DNA of 64,000 nt, from positions 47,488 to 111,487 of the forward strand of contig NZ_ATWV01000012.1 in NCBI RefSeq assembly GCF_000421345.1, given 5' to 3'. Shown here piece after piece: positions 63,723 through 64,000 of the stretch. Each line of letters starts with the position of its first letter. Within the stretch, counting starts at the first letter, position 1. The stretch is from Treponema bryantii NK4A124. GTDB lineage: Bacteria > Spirochaetota > Spirochaetia > Treponematales > Treponemataceae. Both the position numbers and the translations under genes were made by a program. The notes under the pieces are model-generated. The model made no database searches. It was not told the DNA's origin and saw nothing but the letters and a program-made list of their open reading frames with translations.

Positions 63723-64000
63723 ATGAAAAAAATTACTTTAATGCTTTGCGCTTGCGCAATGGCGTTCGCTGGACTTCTGGTGTCATGTAGCAATGGCACT
63801 GAGAAATGGATTGATGGAACAAAAGGTGGCAGCTACTATGCATATGCCATCAGTGGAACTGTAACAGAGAAATTCGAGGACAGTACAACAACACAGACTA
63901 CTGTATATACCCTTGCAAAGGGAACAGGTGGAATCAGTAATAGTATTAAAGATAGCAGAGACCAGAATAAAGATAATGTTTATTATGGATATATTAACTT
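63723..64000 (+). CDS. Lipoprotein, cut by window edge
   Basis: About 92 residues visible, open to the right end. A signal peptide ends in lipobox LLVSC (Cys about 21) followed by SNGTEKW and a beta-rich region with Thr/Ser and Tyr/Gly stretches. ATG 63723 follows AAGGAG with an AGGAAAG extension. Anchored in an envelope membrane. Too little is present to assign a family. Confidence 0.8.
   Translation, partial: MKKITLMLCACAMAFAGLLVSCSNGTEKWIDGTKGGSYYAYAISGTVTEKFEDSTTTQTTVYTLAKGTGGISNSIKDSRDQNKDNVYYGYIN

Overview
The window looks like chromosome from a host-associated or rumen-type Treponema (Spirochaetes). Supporting signs: two ECF transporter S components of the small Trep_Strep/MptD type, which is concentrated in Treponema and Streptococcus; N-terminal signal peptides followed by beta-barrel proteins ending in aromatic residues; many dispersed small palindromic repeats; and moderate to low GC. 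The genus is inferred; no rRNA or tRNA gene is visible.

Layout. 1-10335: one long minus-strand operon with two ECF transporter modules (S1-T1-[His-tailed EamA permease]-AA1 and T2-AA2-S2) followed by a heterodimeric ABC pair cut by the left edge. 10436-14715: AT-rich defence island with a short structured RNA plus an Abi/HEPN gene, an XRE regulator and a single-chain restriction-modification enzyme. 14886-22960: a second ABC pair, AraC regulator, gpmA, flavodoxin, DUF3793 and enolase. 22960-31270: PadR operon, small metabolic genes, mntP behind a manganese riboswitch, and a MATE pump. 30911-40792: the feoA-feoB-feoC-FeoB-associated operon, a second AraC regulator, an outer-membrane protein, a third ABC pair and a ZIP transporter. 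40810-45637: LysR, metE, metF, TetR. 45798-51838: an RND/LolA-like/beta-barrel export operon and xylB. 52019-55530: accessory zone (ORF6N protein with in-frame palindromes, XRE regulator, lipoprotein, gene remnant, hairpin array). 55533-64000: histidine phosphatase, Eis-like acetyltransferase, MATE, chemotaxis receptor, acyl-ACP thioesterase, secreted protein, Fe-alcohol dehydrogenase and a partial lipoprotein.

The main signal is a shared operator, GTTAGT-N4-ACTAAC, found about 15 times at eight promoter regions between 10297 and 36322. Wherever a promoter can be read it overlaps the -35, -10 or start site of a sigma70 promoter with a 17-bp spacer. The controlled genes are feoAB, flavodoxin, three paralogous YbtPQ/IrtAB-like ABC pairs, the two ECF modules, a ZIP transporter, an outer-membrane protein, two AraC regulators, gpmA, enolase and an HXXEE membrane protein. 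This reads as an iron- or metal-starvation regulon whose repressor is not in the window.

Other candidates for new biology: arrays of 38-bp hairpins with ATAAA/TTTAT inner arms, covarying outer arms and a near-fixed 17-18-nt loop at three loci; the abi gene preceded by its own promoter and a ~54-nt hairpin RNA; five regularly spaced palindromes expanded in frame inside an ORF6N gene; and palindromic repeats inserted in frame at the same inter-domain linker of three different ABC genes.
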